Counted from the first letter of the stretch, positions 17,017-26,619 are shown. The stretch: 49,404 bases of DNA from Candidatus Woesearchaeota archaeon (GCA_016185625.1 JACPND010000036.1:1-49404), one strand, 5' to 3'. Numbers and translations are program-made. The notes: generated by a model from the letters alone, not told the origin.

Positions 17017-19385
17017 GTAAAGCTTGGCTCCAATTCTTTTCGCACTTGTTGAGACAGATTGCCTAACTGCCCCATCACCTGCAGATCTTCCAGCACCCGT
17101 TGATCGGCAGGCACATTCTTCTCATCAAATCCTAACACATAAAACGTGATTTTATCTGATCCATAGAGCTGCTCAGGTGTTATTTTCACATAAGTCTTGG
17201 GCGTATCCCAGCTCACCTGCCCCACTAACAGCGAATCTAACACCTGCTCCTGAAATGTAAAGCAGCAGCCATCAACATCAAAACAGGCCACCGCTTCCGT
17301 AATCCCGCTGGTGCAGCGTTCTCCTTTGGGAATCGCCACTGGTTCTGTACTCGTCACCAGACCTGTCACTTCATACAGTCCGGGGACTAATTGCACTTCC
17401 GCCTCCGCCTTTCCTTTCAGCTGCGCACTCGCCATTAGCTCATCACCTAAGACAAATGGATTCAGATCGCCTACCCGCCGCAGCATAATAGTCGCATCTT
17501 CCTTCTCATTCAGATTTTGGACGCTATTTGAAAAAACCCAGCGATGTTTCTCCTTCAGTATCGTGGGGGTATAAGAATATAATTCCTCGCCGCCAAATAA
17601 TCCCTGCGTCGTGCATTTCACACCAACACATTTCTCCAGATTTTTCTTTTTCACGTCCACTTTAATAGTTCTCAGTTTATGCATCTCCATGACCTTCTCT
17701 GTCCATCCCGCAACGGCATAGCCAATAACTCCTGGCGTTTCTTTATAATGATAGGTATCCAGCGGATAAAAATTCGTCAAATATTCGGCTTTCACGACGC
17801 TTCCCACCCCGCCATAGACAGCTGGATATTTCACCGCCAGCCCGCCATGAGCATCGGTCAATCCCATCACGCAGTCGCCCTGCTCCGGAACAGAAAAGCC
17901 GATCTGCACCGCTTCTAACGGCTCTTTGGTAAAGCTGTCTACCACCACGGTCTTTATCAATTCCGTGTTCCGCTTGTCGCAGACCATGCTCTTTCCCAGG
18001 GCGACAATCGGCGGCGGCAGGACCTCTCCCGAACGGGGAATCTCATTGTTGCGGATAGTGGCTTCCAGCGCAAACAGAAACGTAAAGCCTTCCCCTTTCA
18101 ACGCTGCGGGATCACGGATGGTAATCAGCACCGGATAGCTCAGATCGTAGGTCGTGTAATAATGCTGCGTCGCGAACTGCAGTGCATAATAATTCACCGG
18201 CGTAGAACTCGGGCCAATCTGTCCGCTTTTGTCATTCGCATCAAAATAAAGCTCCCAGCCGAAATAATCAAAACTCACTTCTAATCCGGATCCTTTCTCC
18301 AGAGGGATAATAGTATTATCATAATTCTTCTGATGCAGATCACTCAGTTCCGCAACCGCACCTTTTCGATAATCAAAGCGATAAAAATCCCTGCTGGCCA
18401 AATACCGTAATACCGGAACATACGACACTAATAAGCCTTTCATACGTTCTTTAATCTCCGCTTCACTCCAATACACTGTCGGAATCAAATCAAATGTCAT
18501 CGCTTCCATCGGCGGCAGCTTGTCCACTGCCACACCGCCGTAACTGGAGATCAAGTCCAAAGCCTGCCGCTCGATAAAACTGGCAGTGCGTTCTACGTCG
18601 GCTAACTCAGCTGCTGTCTCATAATATTTCTTCAACTCCAGCGGCACTTTAACATAAAACTGTTCCATCTTTTGTTCAGCTGTTCCTCGCCTTGCGGTCA
18701 GCGGCATCTCCAGCCAGAAATTCACGGTATTATCACCGATGATAACCTGCACTTCCCTCCCTCCTATCTCTTCACTTTGCTCAGGCAGCTCTACGGTAAA
18801 TCCCTGTTGCGTAAAGGGAGCATACTCCTGCAGGCAGTCCGCGAGCTTCTCTTCCACGAATCGTGAAAGCTGCGCTTCAATGCTCAGGACGGGATCTTCC
18901 TTGTTGTAGAGCTTCGGCTGCAAGGTCGCAAACTGCACCACCAGCTCAGCATTTGGTTTCACATTATAATGCCAATATGGCACTTTCAATGGTTCCAGAT
19001 TAAGGCCGTCTGCGTCGGTGGGATTGGTTGCAGAATACGTGCCCACTAACTCTGGATAAAGATAGCCGCCCTGTTGGCCGAGAATATGCAGGCCTTTGAT
19101 GCCCACCTGGGAAAGGCAATTCTCAGTGTACGTCTGAATGGGCTGGAATTCCTGCGGTACTTGGGCAATGACTGGTTCGCCTTCGGCGGTTACTTTCTCT
19201 TTCACCACTTTTTTCGTGACGTAGGTTACGCCGGCAAACGTAAACAGAATGACGATGCCAATAATAATGAAGATAGTTACCTGTCCTTTTCTGTCAAGTC
19301 CTTTCCTAGTGGATCTTTTTCTGCCGATGGGGTTATCAAAATTCCTAAAACTAGTACTATCTCCGCGCCTCTTTTGTACGTCCAT
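17013..19385 (-). CDS. Large surface protein with class III (pilin-like) N-terminus
   Basis: DRKGQVTIFIIIGIVILFTFAGVTYV: charged K-G followed by a hydrophobic helix; overlaps the next gene by 4 nt. Confidence 0.85.
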   Translation of the reverse strand: MDVQKRRGDSTSFRNFDNPIGRKRSTRKGLDRKGQVTIFIIIGIVILFTFAGVTYVTKKVVKEKVTAEGEPVIAQVPQEFQPIQTYTENCLSQVGIKGLHILGQQGGYLYPELVGTYSATNPTDADGLNLEPLKVPYWHYNVKPNAELVVQFATLQPKLYNKEDPVLSIEAQLSRFVEEKLADCLQEYAPFTQQGFTVELPEQSEEIGGREVQVIIGDNTVNFWLEMPLTARRGTAEQKMEQFYVKVPLELKKYYETAAELADVERTASFIERQALDLISSYGGVAVDKLPPMEAMTFDLIPTVYWSEAEIKERMKGLLVSYVPVLRYLASRDFYRFDYRKGAVAELSDLHQKNYDNTIIPLEKGSGLEVSFDYFGWELYFDANDKSGQIGPSSTPVNYYALQFATQHYYTTYDLSYPVLITIRDPAALKGEGFTFLFALEATIRNNEIPRSGEVLPPPIVALGKSMVCDKRNTELIKTVVVDSFTKEPLEAVQIGFSVPEQGDCVMGLTDAHGGLAVKYPAVYGGVGSVVKAEYLTNFYPLDTYHYKETPGVIGYAVAGWTEKVMEMHKLRTIKVDVKKKNLEKCVGVKCTTQGLFGGEELYSYTPTILKEKHRWVFSNSVQNLNEKEDATIMLRRVGDLNPFVLGDELMASAQLKGKAEAEVQLVPGLYEVTGLVTSTEPVAIPKGERCTSGITEAVACFDVDGCCFTFQEQVLDSLLVGQVSWDTPKTYVKITPEQLYGSDKITFYVLGFDEKNVPADQRVLEDLQVMGQLGNLSQQVRKELEPSFT

Positions 19386-19529
19386 TGTAATAGGTGTAAG
19401 GAAAGAATGAGGATATATAAAGGTTTTGTGCGTGGCGTTGCACAAATTATTGACTTTTTTGTCTCACTTTTTACCACAAGAAATTTAATGAGAAAGGCCT
19501 TGTTGTACTATTACCAATAGGAATGTCCC

Positions 19530-19823
19530 ATGGGATTTTTCATACCTCACGAGCAAGCAGCAGTGGTTAAGTACTTAGTACTTAGTGAGCCGAAAGGCTA
19601 CATGGGAAAAAGTCCAGAGGACAATTATCTGAATCGGGCGATGAGCAGAGCGATGGGCACATCTACGCCGATAAGAACGGAGCGAAATGTAACGACGGAT
19701 TTGTATACATCTGCAACGGGCATAACTTCAGATCTGTATCAGATATCAATCTCGCCGGGAGCACTCCCGGGAAAGTATGCAGCTTCTACTGGCTATGATG
19801 TTGGATCCGGTTACCGGCATTAA
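19530..19823 (+). CDS. Orphan small protein (97 aa)
   Basis: Only sizeable ORF between two minus-strand genes; no recognised family. Confidence 0.4.
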   Translation: MGFFIPHEQAAVVKYLVLSEPKGYMGKSPEDNYLNRAMSRAMGTSTPIRTERNVTTDLYTSATGITSDLYQISISPGALPGKYAASTGYDVGSGYRH

Positions 19824-21040
19824 AACGGCTTTTGAATAAATTCTTTCAATGGAAGCATATTCTTCCCGCTCGTCGATGCTGTAATCAGCAAAGGAGTAAA
19901 CGCTTTATGTTTTTTCAGGAATTCTTTTAATCCCTCTTGTTCCCGTTCGGGGATCTCGTCTGTGGCAGTGACATTAATGGCGGTCTTTTCTACAATAAAA
20001 TCAACCTCGTTTCGTGCAGATGACCAATAATGAACATCGGGATATCTCGCAGCCAGATGAATTAAAACAGTGTTTTCAAACATTTGCCCCCTGTTTTTCA
20101 TGTACTTCACACTCACCACGTTAATTAATCCATTATCCAGCACGTATAATTTTGGCAGTTTGGTGACGTCGTGCCTGGTTTTGAGAGAATAAGAGAACCA
20201 AGAAACCTCATACAGAAGATAGGCTTCAATGAGATAGCTGACATATAATGAGACGGCTTTCTGAGAAATGCCAAATATTCTCGCGAGTTTGCTGATGCTT
20301 ACTTTACCGCCGGCCGCACTTATCAAATACGTTGCAATTTCCATCAATTGCTTGGTATTCCTGATGTCATGCCTATCCACCACATCTTTATAAATAATGT
20401 CCGTGAGGTACTGCTGAAGCAGTGTCCTTTTCTTAAACTCTGAAGGCTGCAATACCACTTCGGGAAAACCGCCAAACTCTAAATATTCCTGCAGGGTCCC
20501 GGTACTGCTAAAAGAGCAGAACTCTGAGAAAGAAAGCGGGCGAACGATAAAAGTGAGATTTCTTCCGGTCATCACGGTAGACGATTCTCGCAACATCAGC
20601 TCCGAAGATGAGCCAGTCACCACAAACTTAATTTTTTCCTGGCGGTCGTAGTACGTTCTAATCCATGTTTCCCAACCTTTGATCTTTTGCACTTCATCAA
20701 TGAACATATACACTTTTTCCCGATTTTTGGTATGCTTCTGATACGTTTTGAGAATTTCCTCCAGAAGGTCAACTTTTAAATGAGGGGCGAAATTGTAATC
20801 CTCCAGGTTGAGATATAAAATCTGAAGCGGATTTGTACCCTGGCTTATCAGTTCCTGTATTAATTGCCTCAAAATCATAGACTTGCCGGAACGGCGGATT
20901 CCTTGCAGGATCAGTACCTCTTTATTGTCTATAAAAGGATAAATCCAGTTAAGGTAATTTGGGCGGGGAATTCCCGCATCCAGCGGTTTCTGCCAAGGGT
21001 TCCATTTTTGCAGCACTTCGACGATGATAGAGGTATCCAT
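19820..21040 (-). CDS. AAA ATPase (DUF4143-type archaeal ATPase)
   Basis: LQGIRRSGKSMILRQL (Walker A), YMFIDEVQ (Walker B), C-terminal nuclease-like NEVDFIVE. Confidence 0.9.
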   Translation of the reverse strand: MDTSIIVEVLQKWNPWQKPLDAGIPRPNYLNWIYPFIDNKEVLILQGIRRSGKSMILRQLIQELISQGTNPLQILYLNLEDYNFAPHLKVDLLEEILKTYQKHTKNREKVYMFIDEVQKIKGWETWIRTYYDRQEKIKFVVTGSSSELMLRESSTVMTGRNLTFIVRPLSFSEFCSFSSTGTLQEYLEFGGFPEVVLQPSEFKKRTLLQQYLTDIIYKDVVDRHDIRNTKQLMEIATYLISAAGGKVSISKLARIFGISQKAVSLYVSYLIEAYLLYEVSWFSYSLKTRHDVTKLPKLYVLDNGLINVVSVKYMKNRGQMFENTVLIHLAARYPDVHYWSSARNEVDFIVEKTAINVTATDEIPEREQEGLKEFLKKHKAFTPLLITASTSGKNMLPLKEFIQKPF

Positions 21041-21170
21041 AGCCTAGCATATTTCTCATTTATTTATAAATGTTTCTATTAAGATGAGAACCTATATAAA
21101 TAAAATTAAATTCTATTTATTAAATTTATAAATGTTCTTCTTATAAGTAAGTATAGCCATGGAAAAAGAA

Positions 21171-21307
21171 TAACTGGCTCTGGCCATTTTTTTAAAAAGA
21201 ATCTAAAGAGGCCAGAACCCAGGTCAGCCGAGGGATTTCCCTAGGGGATGTCCGCCTGCCGCCGGTGGCGTTTGCCTTGGAAAGCGAAAGAGCCGCAACC
21301 AGTTTTC
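21171..21307. other. Structured intergenic segment
   Basis: Ends AACTGGCTCT ... AGAGCC(gcaacc)AGTT can pair; internal hairpins TCTGGCC/GGCCAGA and CGCC/GGCG. Confidence 0.35.
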
Positions 21308-21350
21308 AGAATTATTTTGAAATAATATGGGAGACCGCTCAGAAATAGCC

Positions 21351-21718
21351 GTAATACTTCAGCATCCTGAAGTGAAGCGTTACCATCTTCTCGCCTCTGG
21401 ATGTTTTTATCGAGGACAGACACAAGAAATGAAGCAACAACTTCATTTCTGTGCTGAAAACGAATCGTTGTTTGTTTTCATGCATCTCCGTAAGAGACAA
21501 CCCTCTGTCTGTTCGATACTTTCTTTGAAGAGGCTCGACCTGCAAGTATCCTATGCGAGATTCTCAGGTGGGGCACTCACTCCGTTCGACCCCACGACGA
21601 TAGGTTGTTGCACTATGGGGGATTTTTCCGCAGAAATATCCCCCTGACGTACGACTCGCCTAGTGTAACTGGCGGCGTGACCTTATGATGGTAACGCTTC
21701 ATATTGCTGAAGTACTAC
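21351..21718. repeat. Structured TIR element A (candidate ncRNA / non-autonomous mobile element)
   Basis: GTAATACTTCAGCA...TGCTGAAGTACTAC plus TGAAGCGTTACCATC...GATGGTAACGCTTCA terminal pairing; several internal hairpins; AAATAGCC at 21343-21350 and 21724-21731. Confidence 0.75.
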
Positions 21719-21748
21719 AAATAAAATAGCCGGAATATTTATAAATAC

Positions 21749-21758
21749 ATACATGTAT
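21749..21758. promoter_or_regulatory. Palindromic operator-like site upstream of vapB
   Basis: ATACATGTAT palindrome inside atacatacatgtatacatac, 10 nt before the ATG. Confidence 0.5.
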
Positions 21759-21768
21759 ACATACAGCT

Positions 21769-21999
21769 ATGACCAAAGTAATCTCTATTTCCGATCAAGC
21801 ATATGGAGAGTTGAGCGGCATTAAAAATACTGGAGAGTCTTTTTCAGGAGTAATTTTGCGAGTCGTGCAGAAGGAAAAACGAAAATCGTTGCTGGATTTT
21901 TTTGGAAAATGGCCGGGAAGTAAAACGGAACTTGATTCAATAAAAAAGGAATTGGAAGCGGCTAGGAGAACGTTTAAAACAAGAGATGTGGCTTTCTAA
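21769..21999 (+). CDS. vapB: VapB-like antitoxin
   Basis: Small VapB-type protein overlapping vapC. Confidence 0.85.
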   Translation: MTKVISISDQAYGELSGIKNTGESFSGVILRVVQKEKRKSLLDFFGKWPGSKTELDSIKKELEAARRTFKTRDVAF

Positions 22000-22394
22000 T
22001 GTACTGCTTTGATACAAACATCGCCATAGATATCTTCCGTGGAGATAGGGCGTTGCGAAGAAAGTTAGAACTGGCTCAGAAACTGGGCGTCGATGTTTCC
22101 ATAACTTTATTATCACTATGTGAACTGCTGAAAGGAGCGTATCTTTCTTCAAGGAGAGACGAAGCCTTAGCCTTGATTCAGGAATTCGCAAGAAATATTA
22201 CTCTTCTCAATCTAAGCGGAAAGAGCTGTGAATTGTTTGCAATGGATTATGCATACCTTAAAGAGAAAGGAATTCCATTACCAGAACTGGATTTGCTTAT
22301 TGGCAGTGTCGCCAAGGCAGAAGGAAAGATATTCGTAACGAGGAATGCCAAACATTTCAATACCATACCGGACTTAAAAGTTGAAGTATGGTAA
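21999..22394 (+). CDS. vapC: VapC PIN-domain toxin
   Basis: MYCFDTNIAIDIFRG ... CELLKGAY ... PELDLLIGSVAKAEGKIFVTRNAKHF. Confidence 0.95.
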   Translation: MYCFDTNIAIDIFRGDRALRRKLELAQKLGVDVSITLLSLCELLKGAYLSSRRDEALALIQEFARNITLLNLSGKSCELFAMDYAYLKEKGIPLPELDLLIGSVAKAEGKIFVTRNAKHFNTIPDLKVEVW

Positions 22395-22396
22395 TC

Positions 22397-23551
22397 TCAC
22401 ACCGTAAACAATCCCGAACTGCTGAATTTTCCTAACACGTATTCCTTCTGGTAGAGCAGGCGAACCAATACTTCGGTTAAGGCAAAGGCATCTTTATAAT
22501 TCAATAACGCCTGGAGCTGTTTCTCAGAATAGTGAAAATCCTGAAAGAACTTATGGCAATATTCTTTCTCGCGTTCGGCGTGCTTCTCGTATTCCTTCCA
22601 CTGATGATGCAGGCGGCAGTCATACTTCCGTACGATTTCAGAATAAAGTTTCATCGGATGCATCTCCTGCGGATCCCACTTTGTCACTTCCCACAGGCCT
22701 TTGGTCTGGAAGGTATAGCGATGAAAAGCCAATTCAAGAATGGGAACTGTCTTCCGGATGCCTTTCTGCAGATTCTGATAGCAGATGTTCACAAAGGCAT
22801 CATAGGTCGCCTTGCAGCATTTGTTGAACAAGCGTTCTGTCGAAGACCATTTCTGCCGTGAACCCAGCCCCACGAATTCATGTTGCTCGAGCAGATGCTC
22901 TTTGGCGCTGTTCAAAATAAAAATATTCTTAAAGCATTGATACAGCTTTTGCTCGTCGGTAAATTCGTTAAGGGAAAGGACGTTATGGGTGCGGTCCGCT
23001 AATTTTACCTGAATCGCCCGCTCACGAATGGCTTTATCGGGATGGGTGAAAATTTCAGTGATGTAATGGTAATAATCATGGCGCTTGTGGTTCGTGAGTA
23101 CGATTGCCAGCTCCATGATGGCGCGAATGTCGTCTTCCGGAATCCGGTTCTGGCTCGCTTCGGCAAGCAGTCCTTCCTGCAATTCTCTGATGACCTGGCG
23201 TTCATACTGTTCGAGGACTTTGATGTCAGCAGTATTTTCTTCTTTCTTGAAGAGGTCTACTTTTTCTTCAATGAGGTCGTGGATCAACCCCGCGCTAAAG
23301 GTAAGATAGTCCATAATATTTGCTTTTTGCAGGTAGAGTACGATGTTCAGCGGATGAATGAAAGCATTCTTGCCGTTTTTTCGCCGGGGGAAATGGATGT
23401 ATTCCTTTCTTGTTTTGGTGTACAGAAAAGAGAATAATCGTGATTGAGGTGTCGGGATAGCGGTCAAGAAGGCAGAGAGAGGCATAATTTTGTTTACGGG
23501 CTGCCAGAAGTCGAGAATCCGAAAAAACGCATATTCTGGTGTCGTTTTCAT
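22397..23551 (-). CDS. HD-domain phosphohydrolase, RelA/SpoT hydrolase-like
   Basis: IHPLNIVLYL...AGLIHDLIEE...KLADRTHNVLSL. Confidence 0.75.
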   Translation of the reverse strand: MKTTPEYAFFRILDFWQPVNKIMPLSAFLTAIPTPQSRLFSFLYTKTRKEYIHFPRRKNGKNAFIHPLNIVLYLQKANIMDYLTFSAGLIHDLIEEKVDLFKKEENTADIKVLEQYERQVIRELQEGLLAEASQNRIPEDDIRAIMELAIVLTNHKRHDYYHYITEIFTHPDKAIRERAIQVKLADRTHNVLSLNEFTDEQKLYQCFKNIFILNSAKEHLLEQHEFVGLGSRQKWSSTERLFNKCCKATYDAFVNICYQNLQKGIRKTVPILELAFHRYTFQTKGLWEVTKWDPQEMHPMKLYSEIVRKYDCRLHHQWKEYEKHAEREKEYCHKFFQDFHYSEKQLQALLNYKDAFALTEVLVRLLYQKEYVLGKFSSSGLFTV

Positions 23552-24675
23552 GTGTGAATCACGCTCAGGGGAATGATCAATTCTTCTCTGCTCAAGCCGC
23601 CGTGATTGCCGCGAAAAAAATGCTGCTTCTCTTTTTTCATGAAATCACGGAGAGCATAATTCTGTTTAGGGAGGAGGATATGGGTTCCGATTCTGTGTTT
23701 GATAGCGGGATGCGCTTTCCCCAAGCCAAAATATCCTTGTTCAAGGAGATCAGAAGAACGATACCATACGGCGTATTTTTTCAGTTTAGTCTCACAGAAC
23801 TGTTCAAACTGCAGTTGATATTTCTGCTCTACGATGCAGAAGACCGCCCGTGGCTCGCCCCAGAACGAAGAGCAGTGAAATTTCTCCGGTTGCATCATCA
23901 GGCCCTGCTCCAGTTCCATCTGTCCATGATCGGCGGTGATGAGAAGAGTCGTATCTGTCCCTTTGAGATGTTTGACTAATTTTTTAAAATAGTCATTCAG
24001 ATGCCGGAAATGTTCCCGCGCTTCTTTGCTGTTGTAGCCTTTGGCATGACAGACGTCATCAAATAATGGCCAATATGCATAAATGTATTTTGGATGATCC
24101 TGTTGGCATAATTGTTTGAGCTTATGGAATAATCCGGCAATGCTTCGATAGCCGACAAGTGTTGCGCCTGCACAGGCCGCTTTATTGTACCCTAATTTTA
24201 GATACCCTTTGGGCAGGATGCAGTACGACTTTCTATTTATCTGCTGATAGACGGTTTTGAACGGCAGCAGTGTTGAGGGATGAACTTTGATTTTCTTTCT
24301 GTCTTTTCTGGTGATATACGGCAAAACAAGCGCAATTTCATCCAGCTGCTCAAAATAGGTGAACCAGCCGGTGATGCCATGCTGCTGCGGCGCCAATCCG
24401 GTCATGATGGTCGTGATGGCCGATGCAGTTGTGGAAGGAAAGACTGACGTTATTTCTCCTTTCAGATAGCGATGAATGACACTGCCAGTAGCATAGTTCC
24501 TCAGGAATTCCATGCCTAAGCCGTCGATGAGAAATAAAACGACGGTTTTTGGATTCGTGATTTGTTGCGGGGGAAGGATTTTGAGCGGGTCATACTGGCT
24601 CTTTCCGCCGAAGGCCTGCAGGATGGAACTTGTCAGATTGACGAGGCTGCCGTCATGATAGTTTGGTTTGAGCAT
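23548..24675 (-). CDS. Alkaline phosphatase superfamily / type I phosphodiesterase
   Basis: TVVLFLIDGLGMEFL...FPSTTASAITTIMTGLAPQQHGITGW...TLLITADHGQ. Confidence 0.9.
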   Translation of the reverse strand: MLKPNYHDGSLVNLTSSILQAFGGKSQYDPLKILPPQQITNPKTVVLFLIDGLGMEFLRNYATGSVIHRYLKGEITSVFPSTTASAITTIMTGLAPQQHGITGWFTYFEQLDEIALVLPYITRKDRKKIKVHPSTLLPFKTVYQQINRKSYCILPKGYLKLGYNKAACAGATLVGYRSIAGLFHKLKQLCQQDHPKYIYAYWPLFDDVCHAKGYNSKEAREHFRHLNDYFKKLVKHLKGTDTTLLITADHGQMELEQGLMMQPEKFHCSSFWGEPRAVFCIVEQKYQLQFEQFCETKLKKYAVWYRSSDLLEQGYFGLGKAHPAIKHRIGTHILLPKQNYALRDFMKKEKQHFFRGNHGGLSREELIIPLSVIHT

Positions 24676-24776
24676 GGGGGTAATAAAAAGCGCGGTGTTT
24701 TAATATTTATCTGAAATATGTAGACAGAGTGCCAAGTGCCCTATAAACTTATAAAGTACAGCTGAAAAATGGATTT

Positions 24777-25208
24777 ATGCATCTCATCCACAACGGGGAT
24801 ACCGTCACGCTTCATTATACGGGAACATTAGCTGACGGCGCCACCTTTGATTCTTCTGCCGGCCGTGAACCGCTGCAATTCACCGTCGGTTCAGGTCAAG
24901 TGATTGAAGGATTCGACAAAGCCGTTCAGGGAATGCAGCAGGGACAGAAAAAAACATTCACCATTCCTGCAGACGAAGCCTACGGCCAGCCACGACCAGA
25001 GCAGATTCAGGCCGTGCCGCGAAATAAATTCCCGGCAAAACCAGAACCGCAGGTTGGCCTGCAATTAGTCATGCAGAGCCAAGGGCAGCAGATTCCTGCA
25101 AGGATCGTCAAAGTCGATGCCGATTCAATAACCCTTGACTTAAATCATCCCCTGGCAGGAAAAGATCTCACGTTTGCCATAGAAATTATTGAGATTACGC
25201 ATGGCTAA
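24777..25208 (+). CDS. FKBP-type peptidyl-prolyl cis-trans isomerase (SlyD-like)
   Basis: GDTVTLHYTGTLADGATFDSSAGREPLQFTVGSGQVIEGFDKAVQGMQ. Confidence 0.97.
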   Translation: MHLIHNGDTVTLHYTGTLADGATFDSSAGREPLQFTVGSGQVIEGFDKAVQGMQQGQKKTFTIPADEAYGQPRPEQIQAVPRNKFPAKPEPQVGLQLVMQSQGQQIPARIVKVDADSITLDLNHPLAGKDLTFAIEIIEITHG

Positions 25209-25752
25209 ATTCATAAAAGTTATCTTCTCCGTTTTTAGTGTAGTATTTTTCTTATTGCTTTCCTATTATCTTACGGTAGCCTTCTGGAACGTAACACCAA
25301 ATCAGCAACAAACTATGGATCTCTTGAAAGGCAAAGGAACTGTACAGATTAATTATACTGTTTCTGAAGTCTCCCATCTAGAAGATGTGGCGCGCGTTAT
25401 GAATATTGTTGATGTTGTCTTTGTTCTCTTATTCATAGGGCTTATGGGTATCCTGTATTGGAAAAAGAGAGAGTTGCCTGATTTATTATTCTACGGCGGC
25501 ATCAGCACGGCCATCATCACGCTCTTTATACTTCTGATGGCCATCTTTGGCTTTGACGCTCTTTTTACTGCCTTCCATACCCTCTTTTTTCCGCAGGGCA
25601 ATTGGATATTTCCGGCAGATTCGCTGTTGATTCAAACCTTTCCTTCCATCTTTTTCATCAAAATAAGTATCATCATCTTTCTCGTAACTCTCTTTGAAGG
25701 AAGCCTTTTTATATTCCTTAGCTTTTACCTACGTCATGTTCAAAGGGGTTAA
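25189..25752 (+). CDS. Membrane protein
   Basis: 187-aa ORF with about four hydrophobic helices. Confidence 0.7.
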   Translation: MRLRMAKFIKVIFSVFSVVFFLLLSYYLTVAFWNVTPNQQQTMDLLKGKGTVQINYTVSEVSHLEDVARVMNIVDVVFVLLFIGLMGILYWKKRELPDLLFYGGISTAIITLFILLMAIFGFDALFTAFHTLFFPQGNWIFPADSLLIQTFPSIFFIKISIIIFLVTLFEGSLFIFLSFYLRHVQRG

Positions 25753-25960
25753 GGTCTGGCTGATCATTGTCGTGATAGTACTCGTGGTCATTATCTTCCT
25801 TACTTTCCTTCTTTCCCTGCTTCTGGCTTTGCTGCCGGTTATTTTGCTGATTATAGCTTTGTATTATCTTTTTAAATATCTGCATAAAGCAGATGGCCAG
25901 GCCAAGAAAACGGGTCGTTCTAAAGAGACCATCGATGTCCAGTATCACATTAAAAAATGA
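25736..25960 (+). CDS. Small membrane protein
   Basis: MFKGVKVWLIIVVIVLVVIIFLTF...; short overlaps with both neighbours. Confidence 0.6.
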   Translation: MFKGVKVWLIIVVIVLVVIIFLTFLLSLLLALLPVILLIIALYYLFKYLHKADGQAKKTGRSKETIDVQYHIKK

Positions 25961-26619
25961 AGCCTACAATGAAACCATTGATTTTAATTAACTTCAAGAC
26001 CTATCTAAAAAGAACAGATGGCCTTGAACTCACAAAAAAGCTTATGCAAGTAAAATCCTCAAAGTACACACTGGCTATCGCACCATCATCATTAATAGTA
26101 GCGGAAGTCTGCCGGAAAATTTCTATAGCCGTCTTTGCCCAGCATCTTGATCCGGTGGGATTTGGCCCGCATACAGGTTCCCTTTCCGCAGCAGAAGCTA
26201 AAATGCTGGGTGTCACCGGAACAATTTTAAATCATTCGGAGAAAAAACTATCCTCTAAAACACTACAGAAAACAATAGGCCTCTGCAGGAAATTACGGCT
26301 TCAGACCTGTGTCTGTGCATCAACCATTCGGGAAGTGAAGAATATAGCTCCATTGAAACCAACCTATCTTGCCTACGAACCTGTTGCGTTGATTGGCGGA
26401 AATATCTCGGTAACGGAAGCCCGCCCGGAGATCATTCAGGAGGCGGTACGAACCGCCAAGAAGATCTCCCCGGCAACAAAAGTGCTCTGCGGTGCTGGCG
26501 TGCATTCATCGGAAGATTTACACCATGCGCTATCGCTAGGGACAGAAGGAGTGCTTCTGGCACACGCCATTGTTTTATCCAAAGATCCGGTAAAAGCACT
26601 GAAAGAACTCATAACCTGA
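25957..26619 (+). CDS. tpiA: Triosephosphate isomerase
   Basis: LINFKTYLKRT, AQHLDPVGFGPHTGSLSAAEAKMLGVTGTILNHSE, YEPVALIGG, GAGVHSSED. Confidence 0.95.
   Translation: MKPTMKPLILINFKTYLKRTDGLELTKKLMQVKSSKYTLAIAPSSLIVAEVCRKISIAVFAQHLDPVGFGPHTGSLSAAEAKMLGVTGTILNHSEKKLSSKTLQKTIGLCRKLRLQTCVCASTIREVKNIAPLKPTYLAYEPVALIGGNISVTEARPEIIQEAVRTAKKISPATKVLCGAGVHSSEDLHHALSLGTEGVLLAHAIVLSKDPVKALKELIT

Noticed and set aside
19561-19600. Palindromic TAAGTACTTAGTACTTA sequence
   Set aside because: Short simple repeat within the orphan ORF; no flanking structure to support a regulatory or mobile call.
21241-21423. Short minus-strand ORF sharing REDGNASLQDAEVL-like sequence with 49089..49286
   Set aside because: The similarity comes from the shared structured DNA of elements A and B; the ORFs do not otherwise match and look non-coding.
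21171-21718. Element A region as RNase P RNA or SRP RNA
   Set aside because: I could not find the conserved RNase P core (e.g. GGAAAGTCC-like CR-I) or the SRP helix 8 motif; not supported by reading, though a covariance search would be decisive.
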